Shown here: one piece after another, positions 7,594-14,834 of the stretch | Position numbering within the stretch: position 1 is the first letter of the stretch | Layout of the letters: every line of letters starts with the position of its first letter | Origin: Lysobacterales bacterium | GTDB lineage: Bacteria > Pseudomonadota > Gammaproteobacteria > Xanthomonadales > SZUA-5 | DNA length: 39,481 nt | NCBI GenBank assembly: GCA_022844165.1 | Contig: JALHMH010000041.1 | Location: 1 to 39,481 of the forward strand | Direction of reading: 5' to 3' | The notes under the pieces: generated by a model | The model's input: the letters and a program-made list of their open reading frames with translations, nothing else | Told to the model about the DNA's origin: nothing | Databases searched by the model: none | Program-made: the position numbers and the translations under genes

Positions 7594-9432
7594 ATACTCG
7601 ACCGGCGGCAATACGCCCAGCACCTCTTCCATCGTCGTAATCCCTCGGGCGACGTGCGTTGCTGCCGATAACCTGAGCGGGCGCATGCCCTCCTTCAGCG
7701 CCGCCTCTGAAAATTTCGCCAGCTCAACACTGGGATGAATCATTGACCGTAGTGTGGGCGTAATGCGGAACATCTCGTAAATGCCGGTACGGCCGAGAAA
7801 TCCGGTCTTGCGGCATTCCAGACAGCCGACCGGCTTGTTGATTCTGGCCGGCATCTCAACCCGCCAGGGATGCGTCAGCGCTTTCCACTTGGTCTCATCC
7901 GGTGCGTCGTTCACCCCTTTACAGTGCGGGCACAAGGTGCGCACCAGTCGTTGCGCCATGATGCCGACGATCGTGCCCTGCAGCAGGTAGTACGGTGCGC
8001 CCAAATCCATCAAACGCTGCAAGGCGCTCGGCGCATCGTTGGTGTGCAAGGTCGACAACACCAGATGGCCAGTCAACGACGCCTGGATCGCCATCTGTGC
8101 GGTTTCGAGATCGCGGATTTCGCCGACCATGATGATGTCTGGATCCTGGCGCAGCAAGGTCCGCACGCCCTCGGCAAAACCCAGATCGATCTGATGGTGC
8201 ACCTGCATCTGGTTGAATTCGGGCGAAACCATTTCGATCGGATCTTCGACGGTACAGACGTTCATGTCCGGCGTGGCCAGGCGTTTGAGCGTCGAGTACA
8301 AGGTTGTGGTCTTACCTGAGCCCGTGGGACCGGTCACCAGCACGATGCCGTGCGGCACGCCGATCATCTCGTCCCACATTTTTGCTTCGCGCTCGGAGAA
8401 ACCCAGTTGCGCAAATTCCTTGACCACGATGTCCGGATCGAAGATGCGCATCACCACCTTTTCGCCGAACGCGGTTGGCATGGTCGACAAGCGCATCTCG
8501 ACCTCGCGACCGGACGGCGAGCGGGCTTTCAGGCGGCCATCCTGCGGTCGGCGCTTCTCAGCCAGATCCATCCGCCCGATCACCTTGATGCGGCTGGTCA
8601 CGGCCACCATCACCGGCGTCGGCAACTCGAACGTTTTGTGCATCACGCCATCGATACGGAAACGCACATTCGACATCTCGCGGCGCGGTTCGAGGTGAAT
8701 ATCGCTGGCGCGCTGCTCGAAGGCGTATTGCAATAGCCAATCGACGATTTGCACGATGTGCTGATCGTCCGCGCCGAGCTGGGCGCTCTTTCCGAGCTCC
8801 AGCAGTTGCTCGAAGTTAATGATCTTGCTGCCAACATCTCTGTTGCCGTCTTTGCTTTCTTTGGCTTTGCGCACACTGCGCGTTACGCCGTAGAACTCCA
8901 TCAGGAAACGCGAAACGTCCAAAGGATTCGCGACGACACGCTGAATTTCTTTGCGCAAGATGCGCGACAAATCGTGGATCCAGCCATCGATGAAGGGCTC
9001 GCTGGTCGCGAGCACCACTTCATCGGCGGTCACCGCGACCGGCAAAATCTTATAGCGCTGCGCGTACGCCTGACCGATGACATCCGTCACTTCGGTCATC
9101 TTGATCTTCATCGGATCGATCTTCAGATACGGCAGCTTCGCCTGGTCGGCGAGCCATTCCGTCAGTAGCTCCAGCGTCAGCGACTTATCCGCCTCTTTGG
9201 CGTGTTTAGGCTTTAAGTTCGCGATCACGACCAGCGGATGCAAATCCAGCCGCCCCTGCGCCGAGCGCGCATCAAGCAACACCCGGTCACCATCGGCGCG
9301 GCTCAGTAGTCCATCGACAACCAGAGCGTTGACCACCTGCGACAGCACCAGTTTGTGGTTGGCGGAAAACCGCGGCGCTTCCGATTCAGCGACCACTGCC
9401 CGCTGCACTTTGCTCATGAGTTGGCTCGACAT
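7591..9432 (-). CDS. GspE/PulE family secretion ATPase
   Basis: A 613-residue hexameric secretion-type ATPase that would power pseudopilus or pilus assembly from the cytoplasmic face of the inner membrane. It has a T2SSE N-terminal domain (about 85-190), the Asp box ASDIHLEPR (242-250), Walker A GPTGSGKTT (368-376), the Walker B region PDIIMVGEIRD (431-441), a His box (GHLVLSTLHTND) and the zinc-type cysteine pairs CPHC (501-504) and CLEC (537-540) of GspE/PilB proteins. All catalytic motifs look intact. No other gsp or pil gene is adjacent, so it may be a stand-alone paralogue; type II secretion and type IV pilus roles cannot be separated here. Confidence 0.9.
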   Translation of the reverse strand: MSSQLMSKVQRAVVAESEAPRFSANHKLVLSQVVNALVVDGLLSRADGDRVLLDARSAQGRLDLHPLVVIANLKPKHAKEADKSLTLELLTEWLADQAKLPYLKIDPMKIKMTEVTDVIGQAYAQRYKILPVAVTADEVVLATSEPFIDGWIHDLSRILRKEIQRVVANPLDVSRFLMEFYGVTRSVRKAKESKDGNRDVGSKIINFEQLLELGKSAQLGADDQHIVQIVDWLLQYAFEQRASDIHLEPRREMSNVRFRIDGVMHKTFELPTPVMVAVTSRIKVIGRMDLAEKRRPQDGRLKARSPSGREVEMRLSTMPTAFGEKVVMRIFDPDIVVKEFAQLGFSEREAKMWDEMIGVPHGIVLVTGPTGSGKTTTLYSTLKRLATPDMNVCTVEDPIEMVSPEFNQMQVHHQIDLGFAEGVRTLLRQDPDIIMVGEIRDLETAQMAIQASLTGHLVLSTLHTNDAPSALQRLMDLGAPYYLLQGTIVGIMAQRLVRTLCPHCKGVNDAPDETKWKALTHPWRVEMPARINKPVGCLECRKTGFLGRTGIYEMFRITPTLRSMIHPSVELAKFSEAALKEGMRPLRLSAATHVARGITTMEEVLGVLPPVEY

Positions 9433-9557
9433 GGACCGGGGCGACTATGGTAGGCCAAGCCGGTCGCTACATGTTGGATCGGGTCGACGATGCGAAGGCC
9501 ACCGCGGCAAGGCCTCAAGTCTCGCTGCATATCTCGCAGTGCCGGCCTCAAGACCAG

Positions 9558-11027
9558 CTATTGCCGTCGCGCCTGTTCCAGTGCTGCACCGCGTTCGCGA
9601 AGTACCACCGGGCGCCACTGAGCGACTTGCGCGTCGATTCGTGCGCGTTGGTAGTAGTCGAGGTCGCCGCGTTCGGCGGTACGCTCCAGCTGTTTCATCG
9701 CGTCTTCGAATTTGCCGCGCAAGAAAAAAGCCTGCGCGTAGGCTTCTGCAGCGCGCACTTCATCGCCAGACAGCAGGCTGGCACGCGCCATCAGCTCATG
9801 CATCACCGGGTCGTTGGGAAAGCGCGGCACGACATCGCGCAACGCGGCGACGGCCTTACGGCCACCTTCGGCGTCGTCGCGTTCGATCTGCGCCTGCGCG
9901 AAGGCGGTCACCACTACCCGATGTCCGGGCCGCTCGGCAAGCAGGCGCTGGTAGCGCTGCTGTGCGGCATCGTCCAACCCTGCGGCCCGCTCGTACTCGG
10001 CCAGGGCCAGCTCCAGTGTCAGGCGACCCTTCAGCGCGTCCGCGATGGAATCCAGCTGGATCTTCGCGGCCTTCGCATCGCCCAACCGGATATGCGCCAG
10101 GGCCAGTCCGTAACGCAAAGCGGTTGGGTTGAGTTGCGCATCGCGACGGGTGTCCTTGTAGTACCTCACCAGTCCGGGCAGATCTCGGGAACTCAGCACC
10201 CGCAGCCGCTCACGCATCAGTGCGAATTCCAGGCTGGTTCTCGTTGTGCCGACGCGCAAGCCATCGGCACGCGCTTTGGCCTCGGCGATACGGATCGTTG
10301 TCACCGGATGCGTCTGCAGATACTGCGGCGGTTGTTCGCCCTGCACGCGGTACACCTGACCCAGTCGCGCGAAAAAGTCGGCCATGCCGATGGGATCAAA
10401 GCCGGCTTTAGCCAGTGTCTGGATACCCACACGATCGGCTTCGAACTCATTCTCGCGTGTGAAGTTGATTTGCCGCTGTTGGAGCAAACCCATGCCACCG
10501 ATCATTGCCGCCTGCGCACCATCGCCCTGGCCTTGTGTAGCCATCGCCAATGCCAGCGACGCGAGCAAAATCGGCAGTGCTTCTTCGGCGGTGGTTTCCA
10601 TCGCGCGAGCGATGTGTTTTTGTGTGACGTGCGCAATTTCGTGCGCCAACACACCGGCCATTTCGCTTTCGTTCTCCGCCGCCAACATCAATCCAGAGAA
10701 CATCACGATCAACCCACCGGGCGACGCGAAGGCGTTGATTACCGGCACATTGACCAGCGCAAAATGAAATTCGCCTTCGGTTCGACCGCTGGCTGCGAGC
10801 AAGCGATACGCCAGCGTTTCGTAGTATTCGGTGACTTCGGCGTCTTCGACGGTAATGTCGTAGTTGCGCATTTGTCGCAGCAAACCCTGCGAATATTCGC
10901 GCTCACGCTCAGGCGAAAGCGCGCGGGCCGACGAGTCGCCCAGGTCCGGCAGTTCGTCGACTGCGAACGCGGGCGCACTCGCTATCATCGCGGCGACGGC
11001 CAAGCTTCTAAAACGAGTGCCAAACAT
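9558..11027 (-). CDS. Periplasmic M48 family zinc metalloprotease with TPR-like tail (BepA-like)
   Basis: A protein of about 489 residues resembling BepA (YfgC), a periplasmic protease and chaperone that monitors outer-membrane protein assembly. A signal peptide (MFGTRFRSLAVAAMIASAPAFA) is followed by the M48 domain with HEIAH (129-133, zinc ligands and catalytic Glu) and the third-ligand motif NEFEAD. The context VINAFASPGG is also typical. The C-terminal half is a helical repeat region (LRYGLALAHIRLGDAKAAKIQL and later segments) consistent with TPRs. I chose the ATG at 11027 because it gives a canonical signal peptide; in-frame ATGs at 11039 and 11048 are alternatives. All three lie in CATG sites shared with the divergent tusD-like gene. 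Confidence 0.9.
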   Translation of the reverse strand: MFGTRFRSLAVAAMIASAPAFAVDELPDLGDSSARALSPEREREYSQGLLRQMRNYDITVEDAEVTEYYETLAYRLLAASGRTEGEFHFALVNVPVINAFASPGGLIVMFSGLMLAAENESEMAGVLAHEIAHVTQKHIARAMETTAEEALPILLASLALAMATQGQGDGAQAAMIGGMGLLQQRQINFTRENEFEADRVGIQTLAKAGFDPIGMADFFARLGQVYRVQGEQPPQYLQTHPVTTIRIAEAKARADGLRVGTTRTSLEFALMRERLRVLSSRDLPGLVRYYKDTRRDAQLNPTALRYGLALAHIRLGDAKAAKIQLDSIADALKGRLTLELALAEYERAAGLDDAAQQRYQRLLAERPGHRVVVTAFAQAQIERDDAEGGRKAVAALRDVVPRFPNDPVMHELMARASLLSGDEVRAAEAYAQAFFLRGKFEDAMKQLERTAERGDLDYYQRARIDAQVAQWRPVVLRERGAALEQARRQ

Positions 11028-11358
11028 GCGCGTGTCCATGCTGATCATGAGCGACTGCCCAGCAGCCATCGAAGGCGCCCATGCGGCCCTCGCGGCGTGG
11101 TATCGCAGCGCCGCAGCGTTGGATACCGTGTTTATGTACCACAAAGCAGCTTATGCGCCTCTGAACTTGAACGCAGCGGCACTCGCCGACTGGGCGCATC
11201 TGGCCCATGCAAGCGGCGTCAGGTTGCTGGTGTGCCGCAGCGCCTTGCAGCGCCGCGGGCAAGTTCGGACAGCGGGGCCGTTTATCCTCGGAGGACTGGC
11301 CGACTGGGTGCAGGCCAGCTTGCGGTCCGATGTGCGGCGCTGCGTTGGCGCATGGTAA
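11026..11358 (+). CDS. tusD: TusD-like sulfurtransferase subunit (DsrE family)
   Basis: A 110-residue DsrE/TusD-fold protein. In E. coli TusBCD accepts persulfide sulfur from TusA and passes it to TusE for 2-thiouridine synthesis in tRNA. Line-by-line resemblance to TusD is visible: TVFMYHKAAYAPLN (E. coli SVFFYREGVYNAN), GVRLLVCRSALQRRG with the sulfur-carrying cysteine at 70 (E. coli Cys78 in LNICVAAALRRG), and FILGGLADWVQASLRSD (E. coli FTLSGLGALAEASLTCD). The ATG at 11026 matches the family length but has only a weak ribosome binding site; it overlaps the start codon of the divergent M48 protease. Its stop overlaps the next gene by seven bases. Confidence 0.82.
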   Translation: MRVSMLIMSDCPAAIEGAHAALAAWYRSAAALDTVFMYHKAAYAPLNLNAAALADWAHLAHASGVRLLVCRSALQRRGQVRTAGPFILGGLADWVQASLRSDVRRCVGAW

Positions 11359-11663
11359 TCGGGCCGACGCTCTTGTTGGTCTCGGCGCTCGATGAACCCG
11401 AACGCTGGCAAACGCTGCTGGCTCTGCTGGAGGCTTACGCGAGCTTCGACGCGCCGTTGGCCTGGGGCGCGAGTGGCGCCGCGATCGCCAGCTTGTGCGA
11501 CGACCGGGCCCCGGCGCGGGCCTTACGCAGCCTGGAACTGCTCGACGCGCCGCTGCTCGTGGTCGCCGATGACGAGTGGCCAGGCGGCATACTGAAGGTG
11601 CAGCGGCTGGCGCCCGACGCATTCGTCGATTGGTGTCGGCGCGACGAAATCTGGGTGTGGTGA
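11352..11663 (+). CDS. DsrE-superfamily sulfur relay subunit, TusB/TusC-like
   Basis: A 103-residue protein between tusD- and tusE-like genes, overlapping both (seven bases with the first, one base TGATG with the second). The layout matches TusB/TusC: a long first helix (WQTLLALLEAYASFDAPLAWG), a central beta-turn stretch (LRSLELLDAPLLVVADDEW) and an aromatic end (DEIWVW) recalling TusB, which ends MAW. The central spacing also fits TusC (ALLATSALTDDLAVFF). There is no cysteine at the TusC position. Only one such gene is present where E. coli has both tusC and tusB. The family call rests on weak similarity plus strong context. Confidence 0.65.
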   Translation: MVIGPTLLLVSALDEPERWQTLLALLEAYASFDAPLAWGASGAAIASLCDDRAPARALRSLELLDAPLLVVADDEWPGGILKVQRLAPDAFVDWCRRDEIWVW

Positions 11664-11965
11664 TGGATCTCGACGACAACGGCTATTTGCTCGATGCAGG
11701 CGCATGGACCCGCGAGTTCGCACGCGTCGCGGCAGCGCGCGATGCGATCGAGCTAGCCGACGAACACTGGCAGGTGATCGAATTCCTGCGTGACTATTTT
11801 GCTGAATATGGCGTTTCACCGCCGATGCGCGTGTTGGTCAAAGCGCTCGCCGCGCGCTTGAATCACGCGCCAACGAGCCGCCGTTTGTACCAGTTGTTTC
11901 CAGATGGGCCCGCTAAACAGGCTTGCAAATATGCCGGTCTGCCCAAACCTGTGTCTTGCATTTGA
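11663..11965 (+). CDS. tusE: TusE/DsrC family sulfur relay protein
   Basis: A 100-residue DsrC-fold protein that carries sulfur on a cysteine of a flexible C-terminal arm and, as TusE, delivers it to MnmA for tRNA 2-thiouridine formation. Recognition is direct: DEHWQVIEFLRDYFAEYGVSP, MRVLVKAL and RRLYQLFPDGPAKQACKYAG match E. coli TusE almost throughout. The penultimate Cys99 (KPVSCI) is the sulfur acceptor. Cys88, eleven residues earlier, is threonine in E. coli TusE but cysteine in true DsrC proteins, so this copy has both redox cysteines. It starts at the ATG overlapping the previous stop and is followed after 12 bases by grxC. Confidence 0.92.
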   Translation: MDLDDNGYLLDAGAWTREFARVAAARDAIELADEHWQVIEFLRDYFAEYGVSPPMRVLVKALAARLNHAPTSRRLYQLFPDGPAKQACKYAGLPKPVSCI

Positions 11966-11977
11966 GGAGAGAACAAT

Positions 11978-12235
11978 ATGGCCAGAGTTCTGATGTACAG
12001 CACCGCAGTTTGTCCGTATTGCGTTGCTGCCAAAGGCTTCTTGGCGCGTAAGGGCATCACGCAGATCGAGGAAATCAAGATCGATGCCGATCCTAAGCGA
12101 CGCGAAGAAATGATGACCCGCACCGGCCGCCGTACGGTGCCGCAGATTTATATCGGCGACACGCATGTGGGCGGCCACGATGATCTGGTTGCGCTCGATC
12201 GCGCCGGAAAGCTGGATGCGCTGCTGGCGAGCTGA
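11978..12235 (+). CDS. grxC: Glutaredoxin 3
   Basis: An 85-residue cytosolic dithiol glutaredoxin, the usual GrxC length. The active site CPYC is at 12-15, the cis-proline loop is TVPQIYIG and the GSH-binding end is GGHDDL, all complete. It reduces protein disulfides and mixed disulfides using glutathione. A GAGGAGAG ribosome binding site fills the 12-base gap after tusE, so it is probably the last gene of the sulfur-relay operon; a role in resetting relay cysteines is possible but inferred. Confidence 0.95.
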   Translation: MARVLMYSTAVCPYCVAAKGFLARKGITQIEEIKIDADPKRREEMMTRTGRRTVPQIYIGDTHVGGHDDLVALDRAGKLDALLAS

Positions 12236-12260
12236 GCGACGCGCCTTGGCCGACCTCGGT

Positions 12261-12314
12261 CTGACCCTCTGCTCGGGTCAGGAAGGCCGGCGGTGACGGT
12301 ACAGTCCGTCACCG
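12261..12314. terminator. Two stem-loops between convergent grxC and PD40-protein genes
   Basis: Two inverted repeats sit in the 92-bp convergent gap. The first has arms CTGACCC (12261-12267) and GGGTCAG (12275-12281) with a 7-base loop. The second has 9-bp perfect arms CGGTGACGG (12291-12299) and CCGTCACCG (12306-12314) with loop TACAGT. Neither has a long T tract, so efficiency is uncertain, but position and symmetry fit a two-way terminator. Confidence 0.55.
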
Positions 12315-12327
12315 GCTGTGCTGCGCA

Positions 12328-14631
12328 TCACTCGAAGCCGCCCTGCCATCCGCCGCCGTGAATGCCGTCGCCGCGTACGGTTAATCGGTACAGGTCTGGC
12401 AGTGCATTCTGATCATCGGCGCTGATGCTGTTTTCCGTCCCAATATTGAGCCACGTGCCCTGGGATTGACCTGCGTCGCGAACTGCATTCACCGTCGCAC
12501 TGCCGGTCACGAATTCGTCGAGGAGCGTGTCGTAAAGGCTTAAACCCAGCTGCGATGAGCCCAATCCCGCGACAAATTCGACATACCGACCGTTGGCGCT
12601 CAGGCGCATGTTATTGGATGACACCGGCAATTGGCGGGCGCTCTGCAATTTGAGATCGCGCAACCAAACAGAGCCATCCTGCGGCCTGACAAACAGCGAA
12701 AAGCGCAGTTCGCGAGAAAGTGTCGATATCGTGGGCAAACTTGTACCGCCGAGCGGATCGAAGGTTGTACAACCGCCTGTGGGCAGGTTGTCGAGACTAA
12801 AAAGGAATCGCGGACAAAGCGAAACGAACTCGTAAAGCACGGTGGAACCATCCGTGCTGAACTGGAAGACCGGCCATTGCTGCCATTGCGCAGGCCACAG
12901 GCGCCGCGTTGTACCGCTGCTGCGTTCGCGTACGTACCAAATCAGCTGCGGGGCAGTAGCGCCAGACAACACCTGGCTCGGCGATGAAAAAACGACGCGG
13001 CGGCCATCGTCCGACACCGCGGCGAATCCCGGGTCCCCGTACTCCAGGTCCGACTCGATGCCAGCGCTGGTGACGTTCACGCGCTCGATGACCGAGGTTT
13101 GCCGATCCACCAGAAAAACATCGCGCTGGCGATTGCTGTCGCCAGCGACCAGGTGATCGGCGGTCGACGAAAACAGCACGAATCGGGCATCCCCCGAAAC
13201 ATCAAGCAGCTCAATCGTTCCGTTGATCGGCAGGGGCACATCGAGAACGCGCTGGATGACGCCGCTGTCCATGTCGCGGACGAACAGATCGGTGCTCGTC
13301 GCAGAGGTGTCGGCTCCGGCCACGAGATTACTTGCGTTGGAGGCGAAGAAAACAAAGCGACCATCGCGCGACTCCGATCGCTGTGCCGTGGCTGACTGAA
13401 TCGTGCTGCCATTGGCGCTGAGCGTTGGCGTTGGGTCGAAGGGTCCGACCACCAGCTCAGGCGTTGCCATTGGTCCGGTTGCCCGCAGCAGATCGATGTG
13501 GTGGTTGCGATCGCCGTCGAAGGGTTGTGTGGTCTGCACAAAAAAGGCCCCGGAGTTGCCGACGCCGTAGGCAAACACATCGTCTCGCGGCATCCGCACC
13601 GCGTTGGGTGCCGTCATGTCTCGGTAGTAGGTTCTGAAGTCCAGAGACCGAAAAACGACGGCGTCGAACCGATATTGATCGAAGTGAATGTGGCGAGCGT
13701 CGGGGCTGATCTGGAGGTAAGAGGATTCGGTGCCCGGCGGCGGTGATACGCCAGCTGACACCCACTCGAACTGCTGATTGAGCGCATCGAAACGATAGAT
13801 GGCGGGCGAAGTGGTGACACCCGGAATCAGGTTGGTCGACGTCGAGTTGAAAACGACGTACCGGCAATCGGCACTGATGGCGGGCAGACCCCTGGACGCG
13901 CCGCCGGCTAACGGAGCGTCGATCGCAAACTCGCTCCCATCCGGCCGGTGTAACCAAAGTTCGTTGTCGCGATTCGAGAACGTGAAACAATTCGGCGTCT
14001 CGGACAATCCGAAACCGTCGTGGTTTGTCACCGGTTCGACGGTGGCCAATTCAGTGACGATGTTGGCCTCGAAGTCCAGGTTCAGCGCCCGTGTTTCGTC
14101 GGCACCACCGGCGATCCAGTCCGCTCCGCGCGTCGCCAAGATCTGAACCGATCGCCCGTTGGCGGCCACCTTTGGTGTGAAGTAGTCAGCGGCGCCCTCC
14201 AGGCTGACCGGCGTGATCCGGACGAAGCTACCGTCGGTCATGTCCTTGCGATAGATCGCCTGCGTCGTCGTGCCCGGCATCAGATTGGTCGCAGAGCTGG
14301 AAAAGACCACATATCGACCGTCGTCACTCGCCCCCATCGCCACAGAAACACCGTTGCCGATCTCGCCGTTGTGCTGCGACACGATGATTCGCTCACCAGT
14401 GAGCCGATCGAAGCGGACCACCTGGAAAGAGCCGCTCGGGTTGCCCTCGACCAGATTCGTCGATCGGGTCGAGAAAACCGCGTAGCGCCGATCGGCATGG
14501 TCGAAACCAGCACTGACGCCGGCATCGGTGCTGGGTTCGCCAGGCGCCGCTCCTTTGGAGATCAGCGTTATCGAACTTGCAGCAGCGGAGGAAGTGAACA
14601 CAACCAGCGTAGTGGTAAGAATCAGGCGCAT
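12328..14631 (-). CDS. Secreted PD40/TolB-type beta-propeller protein with GGFE tail
   Basis: A 767-residue exported protein. The signal peptide MRLILTTTLVVFTSSAAASS is followed by many copies of a propeller strand motif: DGRYVVFSSSATNLMPG, ADCRYVVFNSTSTNLIPG, DGRFVFFASNASNLVAG, DARFVLFSSTADHLVAG and DGRRVVFSSPSQVL. This [DG]-x-R-[YF]-V-x-F-x-S-x-[AS]-x-N-L pattern is typical of PD40/WD40-like repeats in secreted calcium-rich proteins of this order. The C-terminus GGGWQGGFE resembles the FANGFE tail of the protein encoded at 19430-23137. No catalytic motif is visible, so a surface or extracellular role is inferred. It lies upstream of two convergent stem-loops and is transcribed toward grxC. 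Confidence 0.78.
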   Translation of the reverse strand: MRLILTTTLVVFTSSAAASSITLISKGAAPGEPSTDAGVSAGFDHADRRYAVFSTRSTNLVEGNPSGSFQVVRFDRLTGERIIVSQHNGEIGNGVSVAMGASDDGRYVVFSSSATNLMPGTTTQAIYRKDMTDGSFVRITPVSLEGAADYFTPKVAANGRSVQILATRGADWIAGGADETRALNLDFEANIVTELATVEPVTNHDGFGLSETPNCFTFSNRDNELWLHRPDGSEFAIDAPLAGGASRGLPAISADCRYVVFNSTSTNLIPGVTTSPAIYRFDALNQQFEWVSAGVSPPPGTESSYLQISPDARHIHFDQYRFDAVVFRSLDFRTYYRDMTAPNAVRMPRDDVFAYGVGNSGAFFVQTTQPFDGDRNHHIDLLRATGPMATPELVVGPFDPTPTLSANGSTIQSATAQRSESRDGRFVFFASNASNLVAGADTSATSTDLFVRDMDSGVIQRVLDVPLPINGTIELLDVSGDARFVLFSSTADHLVAGDSNRQRDVFLVDRQTSVIERVNVTSAGIESDLEYGDPGFAAVSDDGRRVVFSSPSQVLSGATAPQLIWYVRERSSGTTRRLWPAQWQQWPVFQFSTDGSTVLYEFVSLCPRFLFSLDNLPTGGCTTFDPLGGTSLPTISTLSRELRFSLFVRPQDGSVWLRDLKLQSARQLPVSSNNMRLSANGRYVEFVAGLGSSQLGLSLYDTLLDEFVTGSATVNAVRDAGQSQGTWLNIGTENSISADDQNALPDLYRLTVRGDGIHGGGWQGGFE

Positions 14632-14834
14632 AGGGGACCGTATCGAGGGAGCTATGTCTAGAGAATCGAAAAATCGGGCCGAATCGGCTCATTGCCAGGC
14701 GGATCAGAAGCACTGAGGGCGCCGATGGCGACTTCCTTGCAGCGTCGGTATCGCAAGGACCCATCGCGGCGTTGCACATCCGCGCAATGGTCGCGCTGAG
14801 CGCGCCAAAAGCCTCTCGGTGCTATCGGGGCGAA

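Noticed and set aside
9447..11663. A 738-codon open frame on the plus strand opposite the M48 protease
   Set aside because: Its first 630 codons are antisense to a protease with complete motifs and give a composition unlike a real protein. Only the last 103 codons (from 11352) form a real gene, the TusB/TusC-like one.
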